A stretch of 64,000 nucleotides of DNA from CAVRXQ01 sp963849105 (GTDB lineage Bacteria; Actinomycetota; Acidimicrobiia; Acidimicrobiales; Bog-793), in assembly GCA_963849105.1 (NCBI GenBank), contig CAWKGD010000005.1:310001-374000 (forward strand), read 5' to 3'. Under the pieces are notes generated by a model. That model had not been told where the DNA came from. It made no database searches and saw only the letters and a list, made by a program, of their open reading frames with translations. Below are positions 1 through 8,689 of this stretch, in pieces. The position numbers and the translations under genes are program-made. The first letter of the stretch is position 1. Every line of letters begins with the position of its first letter.

Positions 1-162
1 GCGCAGCCACAGGTCAATTGGCAATGGCACGCCGACTTCCAGCCGGATGCCACGTCGCCAGGCGGTTCGGATTTGCGTTGCCGGGAAGCCTTGCGTGTTT
101 GTTTTTCGAGGCGCAAGGTGAACCTCAGGGGGGTTCAGCGGGGACAAAAAGGAGGTGCCGGC
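1..162. promoter_or_regulatory. Leader of hsp20 with inverted repeat
   Basis: No gene is recognisable here. The segment carries a perfect 7-bp inverted repeat (CCTTGCG at 89-95, CGCAAGG at 112-118) separated by 16 T-rich bases, followed by a strong ribosome binding site (GGAGGT, 151-156) for the heat-shock gene at 163. The repeat could be an operator or a leader hairpin. It does not match the canonical HspR (HAIR) or CIRCE elements, so its role is inference. Confidence 0.35.
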
Positions 163-621
163 ATGGCCGACATCGTCAAGAAGGAAACGCGACGGGTTGA
201 ATCACCCGACTTTTTCGAGCGGGTGTTCGACGACTGGGCGCGACTGATGCCGTTCCGCCGGCCGTGGGTCTTCGGTCGGGAGCTGATGGGAGAGGACGTC
301 ATTCGCGTCGACGAGTTCCGCGACGGTGAGGAGTTTGTGATCCGTGCCGAACTCCCAGGCATCGACCCGGACAAGGACGTCGAACTCACCGTCGCTGACG
401 GGACGCTGCACATCCAAGCGGAACGCCGCGAAGAGGAGCACCGCGAGGGGAAGGGTTACCGGCGCCGCGAGCTGCGATACGGCTCGTTCTCGCGCAGCCT
501 TCCGCTCCCCTCCGGCGTGAAGGAGTCGGACATTGCCGCGACCTACAAGGACGGCATCTTGGAGATCCGGATTCCCGCTCCAAAGGAGTCCGCGACGCGG
601 GTGCCGATTTCAAAGAAGTAG
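163..621 (+). CDS. Hsp20 / alpha-crystallin small heat-shock protein
   Basis: This encodes a 152-residue cytoplasmic ATP-independent holdase that binds unfolding proteins under stress. The alpha-crystallin domain covers roughly residues 45-145. It contains the family signature ELPGIDPDKDVELTV, the strand GTLHIQAER and the late motif YKDGILEIRIP, followed by a short tail ending in KK that includes an I-x-I-like VPISK. An in-frame extension to 73 exists but is rejected, because ATG 163 sits six bases after GGAGGT. The gene converges on an OsmC gene, with a hairpin between them. Family assignment is secure; client specificity cannot be read. Confidence 0.95.
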   Translation: MADIVKKETRRVESPDFFERVFDDWARLMPFRRPWVFGRELMGEDVIRVDEFRDGEEFVIRAELPGIDPDKDVELTVADGTLHIQAERREEEHREGKGYRRRELRYGSFSRSLPLPSGVKESDIAATYKDGILEIRIPAPKESATRVPISKK

Positions 622-643
622 GCCGCCGCAAGGACAACGCATC

Positions 644-695
644 GGGCTCGGGCGTCGCGGCACGGAGCGCCGTGCGCATGGGCGCGCCTGAGCCC
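644..695. terminator. Bidirectional hairpin between convergent genes
   Basis: Between the two convergent stop codons lies a nested inverted repeat. The outer arms are GGGCTC (644-649) and GAGCCC (690-695); the inner arms are GCACGG (660-665) and CCGTGC (670-675). No U-run follows, which is common in GC-rich actinobacteria. The position suggests shared termination of hsp20 and the OsmC gene. Confidence 0.45.
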
Positions 696-696
696 G

Positions 697-1122
697 TTAT
701 GCCGCCAGCGACGCAGTGATTGTGATCTCTGGAACGCCGGCGAGCGCTCGACTGACCGGACAGGTGGCCTTTGCGTCCCGAGCGAATTCGAGGAACGTCG
801 ACTCGTCGATCCCGGGCACGTCTCCGACCGTCACCAAATCGATGTTCGTGATCGTCGGCGCGCCGTCCACGGATCTCAAGGTGACCGTGGCGTCGGTGCG
901 GATCGAATCGGCACGATGGCCCGCCTTGGCGAGCGCGTTCGCAAGCGCCATCGAAAAACACGCCGCGTGGGCCGCCGCGATCAGCTGTTCCGGGCTCGAT
1001 CCGGGGCCGTCTTCGAATCGCGATTTGAACGAATACTCGCCCTTGATCCCGTCGCCCGCGGTGAACGATCCCGTTCCTGACGCGAGGTCGCCCAGCCACT
1101 GCGCACTTCCTTTTGCCGGCAT
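697..1122 (-). CDS. OsmC-family peroxiredoxin
   Basis: This is a 141-residue thiol peroxidase of the OsmC/Ohr superfamily that reduces organic hydroperoxides. Both redox cysteines are present in the expected settings: the first in AAHAACFSMAL (about residue 55) and the second in ATCPVSRAL (about residue 121). The N-terminal half has the family features GKGEYSFKSRFEDG-like and GSSPEQLIAAAHA. The start is ATG 1122, eight bases after AAAGGAG; a GTG three bases earlier is possible. OsmC-type proteins are usually induced by osmotic or stationary-phase stress, which fits the neighbouring Hsp20. Whether it is OsmC proper or an Ohr-like paralogue was not resolved. Confidence 0.92.
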   Translation of the reverse strand: MPAKGSAQWLGDLASGTGSFTAGDGIKGEYSFKSRFEDGPGSSPEQLIAAAHAACFSMALANALAKAGHRADSIRTDATVTLRSVDGAPTITNIDLVTVGDVPGIDESTFLEFARDAKATCPVSRALAGVPEITITASLAA

Positions 1123-1206
1123 CACGCGCTCCTTTCTGAAGTCGCTTCGTTGACTTGCGAAAAGGTGCTCACCGATGTCGCTCCGCCGAGAACCTCGGGC
1201 GTGAAG

Positions 1207-1548
1207 TCACTCGCCCTCGGCTTCGGCCTCGTCGACAGTGAGTTCCGCAGCGGGATCCGCTTCCAGCCGCTCGTCGGGAATGGGCAGTCCGCTGCGAACC
1301 GAGAAACCGTAAGTACCTTCACGGAGGCGTCGTTCCGCGCGTCCGATCGCCTCGAGACGATTACGAAGGCTGTCGGCAACGGCGTCATCGGTCCCTTCCG
1401 CCGTCAACCGCTCGGCGGGGTCGAACATGTCGCCCGTCTCCCTCGACGCCTCACGGTCTGACGCCTCGTCGGCGGACGCCTGCGCGAGGAGGCCCTCCAC
1501 GCGCCGTCGTTCGGAAGCGAGTAACGCTTTCGCCCGATCCGGTTCCAT
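1207..1548 (-). CDS. TraR/DksA-like protein lacking the zinc ligands
   Basis: This 113-residue protein has the N-terminal coiled-coil (roughly residues 1-70, Arg/Glu/Ala rich). It is followed by the DksA-type end RLEAIGRAERRLREGTYG and then SVRSGLPIPDERLEA. In DksA/TraR this second part is the C4 zinc finger (CxxCG...CxxC). Here both cysteines of the first pair are serine and the second pair is replaced in AELTVDEA, so no zinc finger can form. DksA relatives bind the RNA polymerase secondary channel; whether this one does is inference. The start is ATG 1548, directly after GGGAGG, in preference to an upstream in-frame start at 1566. Confidence 0.8.
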   Translation of the reverse strand: MEPDRAKALLASERRRVEGLLAQASADEASDREASRETGDMFDPAERLTAEGTDDAVADSLRNRLEAIGRAERRLREGTYGFSVRSGLPIPDERLEADPAAELTVDEAEAEGE

Positions 1549-1598
1549 GCACCCTCCCGTCACCAAGCCGACGCCCGAGGCACCTCGAGCGTGTTGCG

Positions 1599-2549
1599 CT
1601 ACGCGGAAGCCTCACTCAGCATTTCCAGTTCAGCACCGCTCAGAACCAGAGGTACAGCGGCGACCAACGCGCGAACTTGTTCCGCTGTCCGTGCGCTCGC
1701 GATCGGTGCGACCACTGTCGGCTGTGCCGCCAGCCACGCGAGCGCCACCGTTGCCGGCTCGACGCCGTGCACTGCGGCAACGTCGTCGAGCGCGGCAAGG
1801 ACGCTGAGCCCGCGCTCAGTCTCGAGGTATTTCGCGGCGTTTCCCGCCCTCGCGCTGTGCACCTGTTGCACCGTTTCGGGGCGGTACTTCCCGGTGAGGA
1901 AGCCCGACGCGAGCGCGTAGTACGGCATCACTCCAAGTCCATACTGTTCGGCGATCCGACGCCGATCACCTTCGTAAGTGTCACGCGAGACGAGGTTGTA
2001 GTGCGGCTGCAAGGCGACGTACGGCGTCGTTCCTTCACGCCCCGAGAACTCGAGCTCCGCCTTCAAACGTTCGATGCTGATGTTCGAGGCGCCGATCGCC
2101 CGCACCTTTCCGGCACGCACGAGCTCGTCGAGGGCGCCCATGATCTCTTCGACCGGCACCGCCTCGTCGTCGTAGTGCGTGTAATAGAGGTCGATGTAAT
2201 CGGTGCCGAGACGCTCGAGCGAGGCGTCGGCGGCACGTTTGATGTTCTTTGGCGCGAGGCCCTTGTATTCAGGGTGGCTTCCGACCTTCGTCGCCACGAC
2301 GAACTCGGAGCGGATACCGCGTGTCTCGAGCCACTCTCCGATGATCGCCTCAGATTCGCCGCCGCGATTTCCCGGTACCCAGTGAGGATACGAATCCGAG
2401 GTGTCGACGAAGTTCCCCCCTGCGGCCCGGTAGGCGTCCAAGACCGCGAACGACTGGTCGCGGTCCGCTGTCCAGCCGAAGACGTTGCCTCCGAGGTTGA
2501 GCGGGAACACCTCGAGGTCCGAAGAGCCGATCTTCCTCAAATCAGTCAT
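1599..2549 (-). CDS. Aldo/keto reductase
   Basis: This is a 316-residue NAD(P)H-dependent oxidoreductase with the AKR (beta/alpha)8 barrel. Visible family features are NFVDTSDSYP (catalytic Asp and Tyr), GNRGGESEAIIGEWL, the catalytic Lys in VATKVGSHPEYKGL, YIDLYYTHYDDEAVP with the catalytic His, and IGASNISIERLK. The C-terminal cofactor region contains VAPIASARTAEQV, the usual 2'-phosphate-binding segment. ATG 2549 is chosen because the family begins with a short R-K-I-G-x-S strand; the upstream in-frame extension to 2588 is not typical. Substrate is unknown. Confidence 0.92.
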   Translation of the reverse strand: MTDLRKIGSSDLEVFPLNLGGNVFGWTADRDQSFAVLDAYRAAGGNFVDTSDSYPHWVPGNRGGESEAIIGEWLETRGIRSEFVVATKVGSHPEYKGLAPKNIKRAADASLERLGTDYIDLYYTHYDDEAVPVEEIMGALDELVRAGKVRAIGASNISIERLKAELEFSGREGTTPYVALQPHYNLVSRDTYEGDRRRIAEQYGLGVMPYYALASGFLTGKYRPETVQQVHSARAGNAAKYLETERGLSVLAALDDVAAVHGVEPATVALAWLAAQPTVVAPIASARTAEQVRALVAAVPLVLSGAELEMLSEASA

Positions 2550-2729
2550 GCCAACCCCATCGCAAGGTGAACGCGACCTATTCCACACCAGGCCGGGCGT
2601 CCGAGAAAGTGGACGCGCCGGACGATTGGGGAATCCGGTACAACAGAAAGGCGGCGAAATTGCCGTCGGGTGGGCGAAGGCGATTCGCTCGGTGGCGGAA
2701 AGCTCGAGATCTTGTGACAGTCACGATGC

Positions 2730-4538
2730 ATGAATAACGCGACAACGAGGTCTGCGCCAACCCCGGACGTGTCCGGCAACGGGGCTGCGCGTCCGGATCG
2801 CTACAAGTGGGTCGCCCTGTCGAACACGACGCTCGGCATGTTGATGGCGACGATCAACTCCTCGATCATCTTGATCGCGCTGCCCGACATCTTCCGCGGC
2901 ATAAAGCTCAATCCGCTTGCGCCCGGCAACACGAGCTACTTGCTCTGGATGCTGATGGGCTTCATGGTCTGCACAGCCGTCCTGCTCGTCAGCTTCGGTC
3001 GCATCGGCGACATGTACGGCCGGGTGAAGATGTACACGCTCGGTTTCGCCGTCTTCTCGGTCTTCTCGATCCTGTTGTCGTTGACGTGGCTCCACGGCCC
3101 GAGCGGCGCGCTCTGGCTGATCGTGATGCGCGTCGGGCAGGGAGTTGGCGGGGCGATGGTCTTCGCGAACGCGGCGCCGATCCTCACCGACGCCTTCCCA
3201 ACCCATCAGCGCGGCCTCGCCCTCGGAATCAACAGCGTCGCCGCGATATCCGGCTCGTTCATCGGACTCGTCCTCGGCGGTCTTCTCGCGCCGGTCGACT
3301 GGCGGCTCGTCTTCCTCGTCTCGGTCCCCGTCGGGATCTTCGGGACTGTGTGGGCCCGGTTGAAGCTGCGCGAACTGAGCGCCCGGCACGTGACGCGCAT
3401 CGACTGGTGGGGAAACCTCACCTTCGCCGCAGGATTGGTCGCAATCCTCGTCGGGATCACCTACGGGATCATCCCGTACGGACATCAGACGATGGGCTGG
3501 ACGAATCCCGAGGTGATCGCCGAACTCGCAGGCGGCGTCTTCCTGTTATCGGTGTTCATCGCGATCGAGCGCCGAGTGGAACACCCGATGTTTAACTTGG
3601 CGCTGTTCCGGATCCGCGCGTTCGCGTTCGGCAACCTCGCGACGCTGCTCGCCGGGATCGGTCGCGGCGGTCTGTTGTTCATCCTCATCATCTGGTTGCA
3701 AGGGGTGTGGCTCCCCCAACACGGCTACAGCTTCGCCGTCACTCCGTTGTGGGCGGGGATTTACATGCTGCCGCTGACGGCAGGCTTCCTCCTCGCCGGC
3801 CCGATGTCCGGGATCCTCTCGGATCGCTTCGGGGCGCGTCCGTTCGCGACCGGAGGGATGGTGCTCGCCGCTTTGAGCTTCGGCCTTTTGGAGGTGCTGC
3901 CGGTCGACTTCTCGTACGTCTGGTTCGGTCTCTTGATTTTGTTGATGGGGATCGCGATGGGAATCTTCGCCGCGCCGAACCTCGCTGGGGTGATGAACAG
4001 CCTGCCCCCGGACCAGCGCGGCGCCGGTGCCGGCATGCTGGCGACCTTTCAGAACTCCGCGATGGTGCTGTCAATCGGCGTGTTCTTCACGCTGATCATC
4101 CTCGGACTCGCGAACTCGCTTCCCCACGGCCTTTATTCGGGCCTCGTCGCGCAGGGCGTTCCGGCGTCCGCGGCGCGCAAGGCGGCGGCACTGCCACCCG
4201 TAGCGAGCCTCTTTGCGGCGTTCTTGGGATACAACCCGATCCGCACGCTGCTCGGATCGTCGCTCGGCGGGCTCTCGAAGGCAAAGGTCCACTACCTCAC
4301 GGGTCGGGGCTTCTTTCCGAAACTCATCGCCGCCCCGTTCCACTCCGGCCTCGCCGAAGCCTTTACGTTCGCGCTGGGTGTCTGTCTCATCGCCGCGGCG
4401 GCATCGTGGATGCGCGGTGCCAAGTACCACCACGGCGACGTACAGCTCGGGTCGCGCGACGAGGCGCAGCCATCTGAGCACGGCGAGCTCGCCGCGGAAG
4501 GAGCGACTCTCGCGGCGGCGGCGGCCGAGCGGAACTAA
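2730..4538 (+). CDS. MFS transporter, DHA2 (EmrB/QacA-like) family
   Basis: This 602-residue integral membrane protein has about 14 predicted hydrophobic segments, the count of the DHA2 drug:proton antiporters. It begins with SNTTLGMLMATINSSIILIA, the usual first helix of this group. Motif A (GRIGDMYGRVKM) lies in the first cytoplasmic loop and a related LSDRFGARP is in the second half. The central 14-TM signature GSFIGLVLGGLLAPVDWRLV is motif C-like. It probably exports a toxic compound by proton antiport. The region after residue 460 carries a longer periplasmic loop and an acidic, Ala-rich C-terminal tail. No local regulator is apparent. Confidence 0.9.
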   Translation: MNNATTRSAPTPDVSGNGAARPDRYKWVALSNTTLGMLMATINSSIILIALPDIFRGIKLNPLAPGNTSYLLWMLMGFMVCTAVLLVSFGRIGDMYGRVKMYTLGFAVFSVFSILLSLTWLHGPSGALWLIVMRVGQGVGGAMVFANAAPILTDAFPTHQRGLALGINSVAAISGSFIGLVLGGLLAPVDWRLVFLVSVPVGIFGTVWARLKLRELSARHVTRIDWWGNLTFAAGLVAILVGITYGIIPYGHQTMGWTNPEVIAELAGGVFLLSVFIAIERRVEHPMFNLALFRIRAFAFGNLATLLAGIGRGGLLFILIIWLQGVWLPQHGYSFAVTPLWAGIYMLPLTAGFLLAGPMSGILSDRFGARPFATGGMVLAALSFGLLEVLPVDFSYVWFGLLILLMGIAMGIFAAPNLAGVMNSLPPDQRGAGAGMLATFQNSAMVLSIGVFFTLIILGLANSLPHGLYSGLVAQGVPASAARKAAALPPVASLFAAFLGYNPIRTLLGSSLGGLSKAKVHYLTGRGFFPKLIAAPFHSGLAEAFTFALGVCLIAAAASWMRGAKYHHGDVQLGSRDEAQPSEHGELAAEGATLAAAAAERN

Positions 4539-4591
4539 TCGACTCACCGATCGCGCCCCCAGCTCGGCGGACGAGGTCACATCCCGGAAAA

Positions 4592-5440
4592 TCAGGTCGA
4601 CGCGCGGGCGATGCGAACGCGCGTGCCGAGCGACACATCGAGCACGGCATCCGCACGACCGCCATTCACCGACAGTGCAAGCTGTCCATCGCTGTCGAGC
4701 AGCAGCACCGTGTCGCCTGGTGCCACGTCGGAGAACGCCGCGCCGTAGGTGGCAGGAAGTTCGTCGCGGGTGCCCACTCGCGCGATGGCGATCGGATCAC
4801 CGACACGGAGTCCGAGCAACCGCGCCTCCTCGGCGCCGGCGCTGAATTGGACGTTGCCGAAACCGTCGAACTGGAGCACTTCAACGACGAGCGATCCGTC
4901 CCGCTCATGGGAGACAAAGGGTCGCTTCAGACGAACGAGATCTCCCGGTTCGATCGGCGAGCCAACGGCGTCGAATGCCGCGCCACGAACGAGGTGCGCG
5001 GCGACGGGAACGAAGATGTCACGGCCATCAAAGGTGCGCGACTTCTCGGCGAGGTGACACTCCTGCCGATCGAGGACGACGGCGCGGTGGTTGCTTCCGA
5101 GTCGCTCGGCAGCCCAGACGAGGAGACCGTTATCCGGGCCGACGAAGAAATGGCCATTGACGGCGATCGCGATCGGCCGACGAGGTCCACCGACTCCCGG
5201 GTCAACGACGCCGACGTGCGCGCCAACAGCAAGGAACCGTGCGAACCGTTCGAAGCGAAGGGCGCCGAGCCGGACGTCTCCCGGGGGCACGGAATGGTCG
5301 AGGTCGATCAGGCGTGCGCGAGGCGCTATCTGGAAAGCGACGGCGTGAAGTGCGCCGACGAAGCCCGCTTCCAAGCCGTAGTCGGTGAGCAGCGTCAGGC
5401 ATTCCACATCGTCCGTCGGGCGCCCGAGTCCGTGATTCAT
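4592..5440 (-). CDS. S-adenosyl-L-methionine hydroxide adenosyltransferase (SAM hydrolase, DUF62)
   Basis: This 282-residue enzyme belongs to the family that cleaves SAM to adenosine and methionine with water, and is related to fluorinase and chlorinase. Motifs in order are LLTDYG (family LTDFG) near the start, VGVVDPGVGG, FVGPDNGLLVWA, FDGRDIFVPVAAHL and FGNVQFS in the C-terminal barrel. No chlorinase/fluorinase-specific insertion is obvious, so hydrolysis is the safer prediction. It converges on the MFS gene. Start ATG 5440 follows AGGTGGGGA. Physiological role in bacteria is poorly understood. Confidence 0.88.
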   Translation of the reverse strand: MNHGLGRPTDDVECLTLLTDYGLEAGFVGALHAVAFQIAPRARLIDLDHSVPPGDVRLGALRFERFARFLAVGAHVGVVDPGVGGPRRPIAIAVNGHFFVGPDNGLLVWAAERLGSNHRAVVLDRQECHLAEKSRTFDGRDIFVPVAAHLVRGAAFDAVGSPIEPGDLVRLKRPFVSHERDGSLVVEVLQFDGFGNVQFSAGAEEARLLGLRVGDPIAIARVGTRDELPATYGAAFSDVAPGDTVLLLDSDGQLALSVNGGRADAVLDVSLGTRVRIARAST

Positions 5441-6037
5441 CGCTCCCCACCTTCTGCTCCCCCGCGTGGTCGACGCCGGAGCTCATTCGTCGCTGACCCG
5501 GCGCCGCCCGGTCGTCGCTCGCCGGCGCGGCACGAGGGCGATAATCCTTCCCACCACCTGAGAGTCGAGCACGACGACGTCGCTCACACACCTGAGCGAC
5601 GAGGACGGGCCGGGATGGACCGCGATCGCCATCGACAGAGCACGCGAGCATGGGCGGTCGCCGAAGGGCTAACCCAGGAAGGCACCGCCCGCGAAGCGTA
5701 CGACGTGTTCTCCCGGAGCGAGGCAATGTGCTACGGCTTGAAGCGCCATTGAGGGCGAGCAGCATCAGGTGCACGTGAAAGTGCCGAAGCGGTGGAGACG
5801 AGGTGGGATGTGACTGAGAATGGTTCGGTCGACAGGCAAGGAGGGTCGCGCCGGTCACCGTGCTCGGAGTCGGCACGATCGTCGGCGACGGCTCCGCAAT
5901 CTCTTGGCGGCGAGCCTGCCGACGAGAGCTGAAGGTGTGAACTGACGCGCAGCCGGAGCGCCGTCGACCCACAAGCGAAGCATGAAATCAGAGAGAACCG
6001 GGAATGCGAACCATCTGACCAGGGAGAGAGGTAACGA
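5441..6037. other. Gene-poor 0.6 kb; possible decayed ORF
   Basis: No secure gene is present. On the minus strand, 5483-5749 reads as one coherent frame (starting MALQAVAHCLAPGEHVVRF and ending ATTGRRRVSDE) interrupted by a single in-frame TAG at 5669-5671. It could be a recently inactivated small gene or chance open GC-rich sequence. No family is recognised. The last 30 bases hold the ribosome binding site (GAGAGGT) of the gene at 6038. Confidence 0.3.
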
Positions 6038-6274
6038 ATGTCAACGCTTGAGAGCGGCATCTTTTTCGATCGCGACGTCAAACCGTTATTGCGCGAGCGC
6101 GATCGCGAGTCGATGATGCGCAAATTCGACCTCTGGTCCTACGACGACGTCCGGGCCAACGCGTCCGCGATCTTGCGAGTTCTCGAATCCGGACAAATGC
6201 CGTGCGACGGTGCGTGGCCCGCCGAACAGGTGCAGGTGTTCCAACAATGGACCGAGACGGGCATGGCACCTTGA
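6038..6274 (+). CDS. Conserved small soluble protein
   Basis: This is a 78-residue protein without signal peptide or membrane segment, preceded by GAGAGGT and followed seven bases later by the end of a convergent flavoprotein gene. The pattern FDRDVKPLLRERDRESM, FDLWSYDDVR and MPCDGAWPAEQVQVFQQW looks like a recurrent family in which a short D-V-K-P-L-F opening is followed by a W/P-rich end. I recall similar small proteins or domains in diverse bacteria but cannot name a function. One cysteine (about residue 56) lies in the conserved MPCDGAW motif. Confidence 0.75.
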   Translation: MSTLESGIFFDRDVKPLLRERDRESMMRKFDLWSYDDVRANASAILRVLESGQMPCDGAWPAEQVQVFQQWTETGMAP

Positions 6275-6281
6275 GCCACCG

Positions 6282-7040
6282 CTAATCGCGCGAAGGCTCC
6301 CCGTTTGCGGCGTTCGGTTGGTCGCGCCGCCAGTACGGCTTGTTCGCGATTACCTCGCGAGGAACGCCGGCGGCGATGAACAGCCCGACGACCAACCCGA
6401 CGAGCTGCCGCTCGCCGTTGACGTAGATGGCGACGTCGGGCTCGACACCGAGCGAGGCGATCGCGCCGGGAAGTTCGGGTTCGTCGACCCACACCGTCGC
6501 ACCGTCGAGCTTGTCCGTCGTTGCCGGTCGCGAGTGCCGACCGTGCGGCGTGACGAGGACGGCGGCAGCCGTCGCCCGAGCGGGGAGCGCTTCGAGCATG
6601 GCGAACGTCGCTGGCATCGCCGAGTCGTCCGCCACGAAAACGTGGTGCTTGGCGTCGGCTTGGATCGAGATCTTGCCACGGGGTCCGATCGCATCGACTC
6701 GGCTACCGAGCGGCGCCGCGGATGCCCACCGCTCGGCGATGCCATCGCCGCCGTGGAGCTCGAATTCGAGATCCGCTGTGCCGGCTCGCGGGTTGGCCCG
6801 GCGGATCGTGTACCGCCGGCGGACGGTGCGATCGCCGTTCGGGAACTCGATCATCAGATCCTGGCCCGGCAAAAAGCCGAAGCCGACGAGATCCGGCGAC
6901 GACAACGTGACGTTCCGCACGTGCGGCGCGAGATCGTCAACACCGACTACTTCCAGGTCGAGCAGGTAGGCATCGCTCAGCGCACCGCCGAACCGGTCGC
7001 CGACCGGGCGGCGACGTCCCGACGATTGTCTTGTGGTCAC
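6282..7040 (-). CDS. Siderophore-interacting protein (FAD-dependent ferric reductase family)
   Basis: This 252-residue flavoprotein belongs to the SIP/ViuB family, which binds FAD and reduces ferric-siderophore complexes using NAD(P)H. The FAD-binding barrel has RRRYTIRRAN (the family RxYTxR motif). The later SIP domain has FVADDSAMPA and ends in PYWRRDQPN, close to the family terminus Y-W-R-x-G. The GTG start at 7040 lies four bases after GGAGGA. No siderophore transporter is adjacent, so the iron substrate is not indicated. The N-terminal 25 residues are longer and more basic than usual. Confidence 0.9.
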   Translation of the reverse strand: MTTRQSSGRRRPVGDRFGGALSDAYLLDLEVVGVDDLAPHVRNVTLSSPDLVGFGFLPGQDLMIEFPNGDRTVRRRYTIRRANPRAGTADLEFELHGGDGIAERWASAAPLGSRVDAIGPRGKISIQADAKHHVFVADDSAMPATFAMLEALPARATAAAVLVTPHGRHSRPATTDKLDGATVWVDEPELPGAIASLGVEPDVAIYVNGERQLVGLVVGLFIAAGVPREVIANKPYWRRDQPNAANGEPSRD

Positions 7041-7124
7041 GTACTCCTCCTCCGCCGACTTCGACGGTACGGGCTCGCGTGACGGGGCCGACGCTTCGGA
7101 CGACGAGGACGGTGCACGCTTGTG

Positions 7125-8060
7125 TTAGCTGATGGCGGGCGGATTCCCCTGAGCGCTCGCCGAGAGCATCGGGTCCCAGCTGCAGACGTCGCAAGCATGG
7201 GCGATCAAGGCACGGCCGAACTGCAAAGCGGCTTCGTGCGGCGCGCGGCTCGCGATCACGTCGTCCCAGTCGAATAGGTACTCCCCCATCTCGCTGTCCC
7301 AGTAGGCGGCTGGCGGCGAGAGCGTCGCTCCCGGAAAACCTTCCGGAGCCGGAAAGGCGTACCCGAAGAAGGCAGCGCGGCTGTGGCGGGTGTCCCCGGG
7401 CCACCACCCCACCTCGATCTGTTCCTGATTTGCCGAGTTGCGGACGATGAAGTCATTCGATGGCGGATTCGCAGATCTGCCGGAGAAAAGATTGACCGCC
7501 AAGTCGAAACTCCCCCACCACGCGTTGACCGGGCTCGAGCGGCCGCGAAATGGCGCGCGCACCTCGCCAAGGGCGCGCGCGGCGCTCGTCGCGGCAACGA
7601 AATACGTCGCCACCCGAGACTCGTCATAGGTGTGGTGCTCGTCGTCTTCGTCGAGCGGAATCACCCAAGGGACCTCTTGGGGAGTCGGATTGATATGCAC
7701 TGGTCCGACAAGTTGTCCGATCTCATCAAGCACCTCACGGGTCACTTCGCCGACCGAGCGATTCGGGGTGAGTGGAACGCGACGCCGCCGGCCGTCGCAG
7801 TGCTCGATCACTGCCTCGTGAAGGTGCAGATCGAGCGCGAAGGTCATCGTCCCGGATGCGTCGGGTGCCGGAAGTGGCGCGGTCTCCCATCCGCGAACGG
7901 TCAGTCGCAGGGCGGCGTGTTGGAATTGGGGTTCCGGTGGCGCCAATTTGGCAGCCAACTTGCCGAGCACCTGTGTGTGCGCGTGCAACGTGTCGCAGGT
8001 GGCGCTCCACTCGTCGTAATTCAACGACGGCCATCGGTGGTTCTCCCCAGTGGTGGACAC
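7125..8060 (-). CDS. DUF5996 family protein
   Basis: This is a 311-residue cytoplasmic protein of the family recognised by WPSLNYDEWSATCDTLH near its start, GKLAAKLAPPEPQFQHAAL, and later NAWWGSFDLAVNLFSGR and EVGWWPGDTRHSRAAFFGYA. The function is unknown. The GTG start (8060) is chosen because AAAGGAG lies eight bases upstream. The open frame continues much further upstream, through the preceding gene, but that extension is not coding. The gene lies 14 bases downstream of a membrane-protein gene on the same strand and is probably cotranscribed with it. Confidence 0.82.
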   Translation of the reverse strand: MSTTGENHRWPSLNYDEWSATCDTLHAHTQVLGKLAAKLAPPEPQFQHAALRLTVRGWETAPLPAPDASGTMTFALDLHLHEAVIEHCDGRRRRVPLTPNRSVGEVTREVLDEIGQLVGPVHINPTPQEVPWVIPLDEDDEHHTYDESRVATYFVAATSAARALGEVRAPFRGRSSPVNAWWGSFDLAVNLFSGRSANPPSNDFIVRNSANQEQIEVGWWPGDTRHSRAAFFGYAFPAPEGFPGATLSPPAAYWDSEMGEYLFDWDDVIASRAPHEAALQFGRALIAHACDVCSWDPMLSASAQGNPPAIS

Positions 8061-8074
8061 GGCGCCGGCTCCTT

Positions 8075-8665
8075 TCAGATGTTCGATGCGTCGCCCGCAT
8101 CTCCTTCGACCGCCGCTACTTCGCGACGGTCGAGGCGGGCCAGCAGCGGTTGGACGGCGGTGCTCAGATCTTCCTCCGCCCGGGAGAGTGTCGCCCGATC
8201 GACGTCGGTGACCTCGTGACCGACGTTGCCCAGACCGATGCGGACCAACATCGCGGAGAATCGCTCTGCTTGGTCCATGAAGTTCCGAGCCTCGGGATCG
8301 TCGAACAGCGCCGGTGCTGCGGTTAGCACCATGGAGGCGAGCGCCCGTACCTCGCCCGCCGCGTCCGCGCTCGCTCGCTGATCGAGCGGCGCCAACAGCA
8401 CCCTCGCCGTCTGACGCACCTGGGCATAGACGATCAGGGCTTGCACCGCGGCGACGCGGTTTCTTTCCCGCACCTGACGACGGAAGTTCACCTCGTCGAC
8501 GACCAGGACGGTTATGGCGAGAATCAGCACGCTCGATATCACCGAACCGACCAGCGAGTGGCGATTCCACCATCCATCGACCGCGGGCATGGTCAGATCG
8601 GTCACCACCGCCGCGACGACGGCCCCCAGCGCGGCCAGGGCTGCGATGCGAGTTGGGATCCTCAC
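8075..8665 (-). CDS. Predicted two-helix membrane protein
   Basis: This 196-residue protein has a GTG start. Two hydrophobic segments lie near the N-terminus (about residues 8-26 and 38-58, the latter SLVGSVISSVLILAITVLVV). A cytoplasmic alpha-helical tail rich in Arg, Glu and Ala follows. The tail begins DEVNFRRQVRERNRVAAVQA, which looks like the juxtamembrane helix of several uncharacterised bacterial membrane proteins. No enzyme motif is visible. The gene is immediately upstream of the DUF5996 gene, and the stop codon lies beside that gene's ribosome binding site, indicating an operon. Function unknown. Confidence 0.7.
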   Translation of the reverse strand: MRIPTRIAALAALGAVVAAVVTDLTMPAVDGWWNRHSLVGSVISSVLILAITVLVVDEVNFRRQVRERNRVAAVQALIVYAQVRQTARVLLAPLDQRASADAAGEVRALASMVLTAAPALFDDPEARNFMDQAERFSAMLVRIGLGNVGHEVTDVDRATLSRAEEDLSTAVQPLLARLDRREVAAVEGDAGDASNI

Positions 8666-8689
8666 GAAGTCCCATCTGATCCCAGTTGA

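Noticed and set aside
2721..3485. Minus-strand frame inside the MFS gene
   Set aside because: A shadow of the transporter: Asp/Arg/His-rich translation typical of antisense GC-rich coding DNA.
5202..5972. 256-codon minus-strand frame
   Set aside because: Overlaps the SAM hydrolase gene and has low-complexity Arg/Ser/Pro content.
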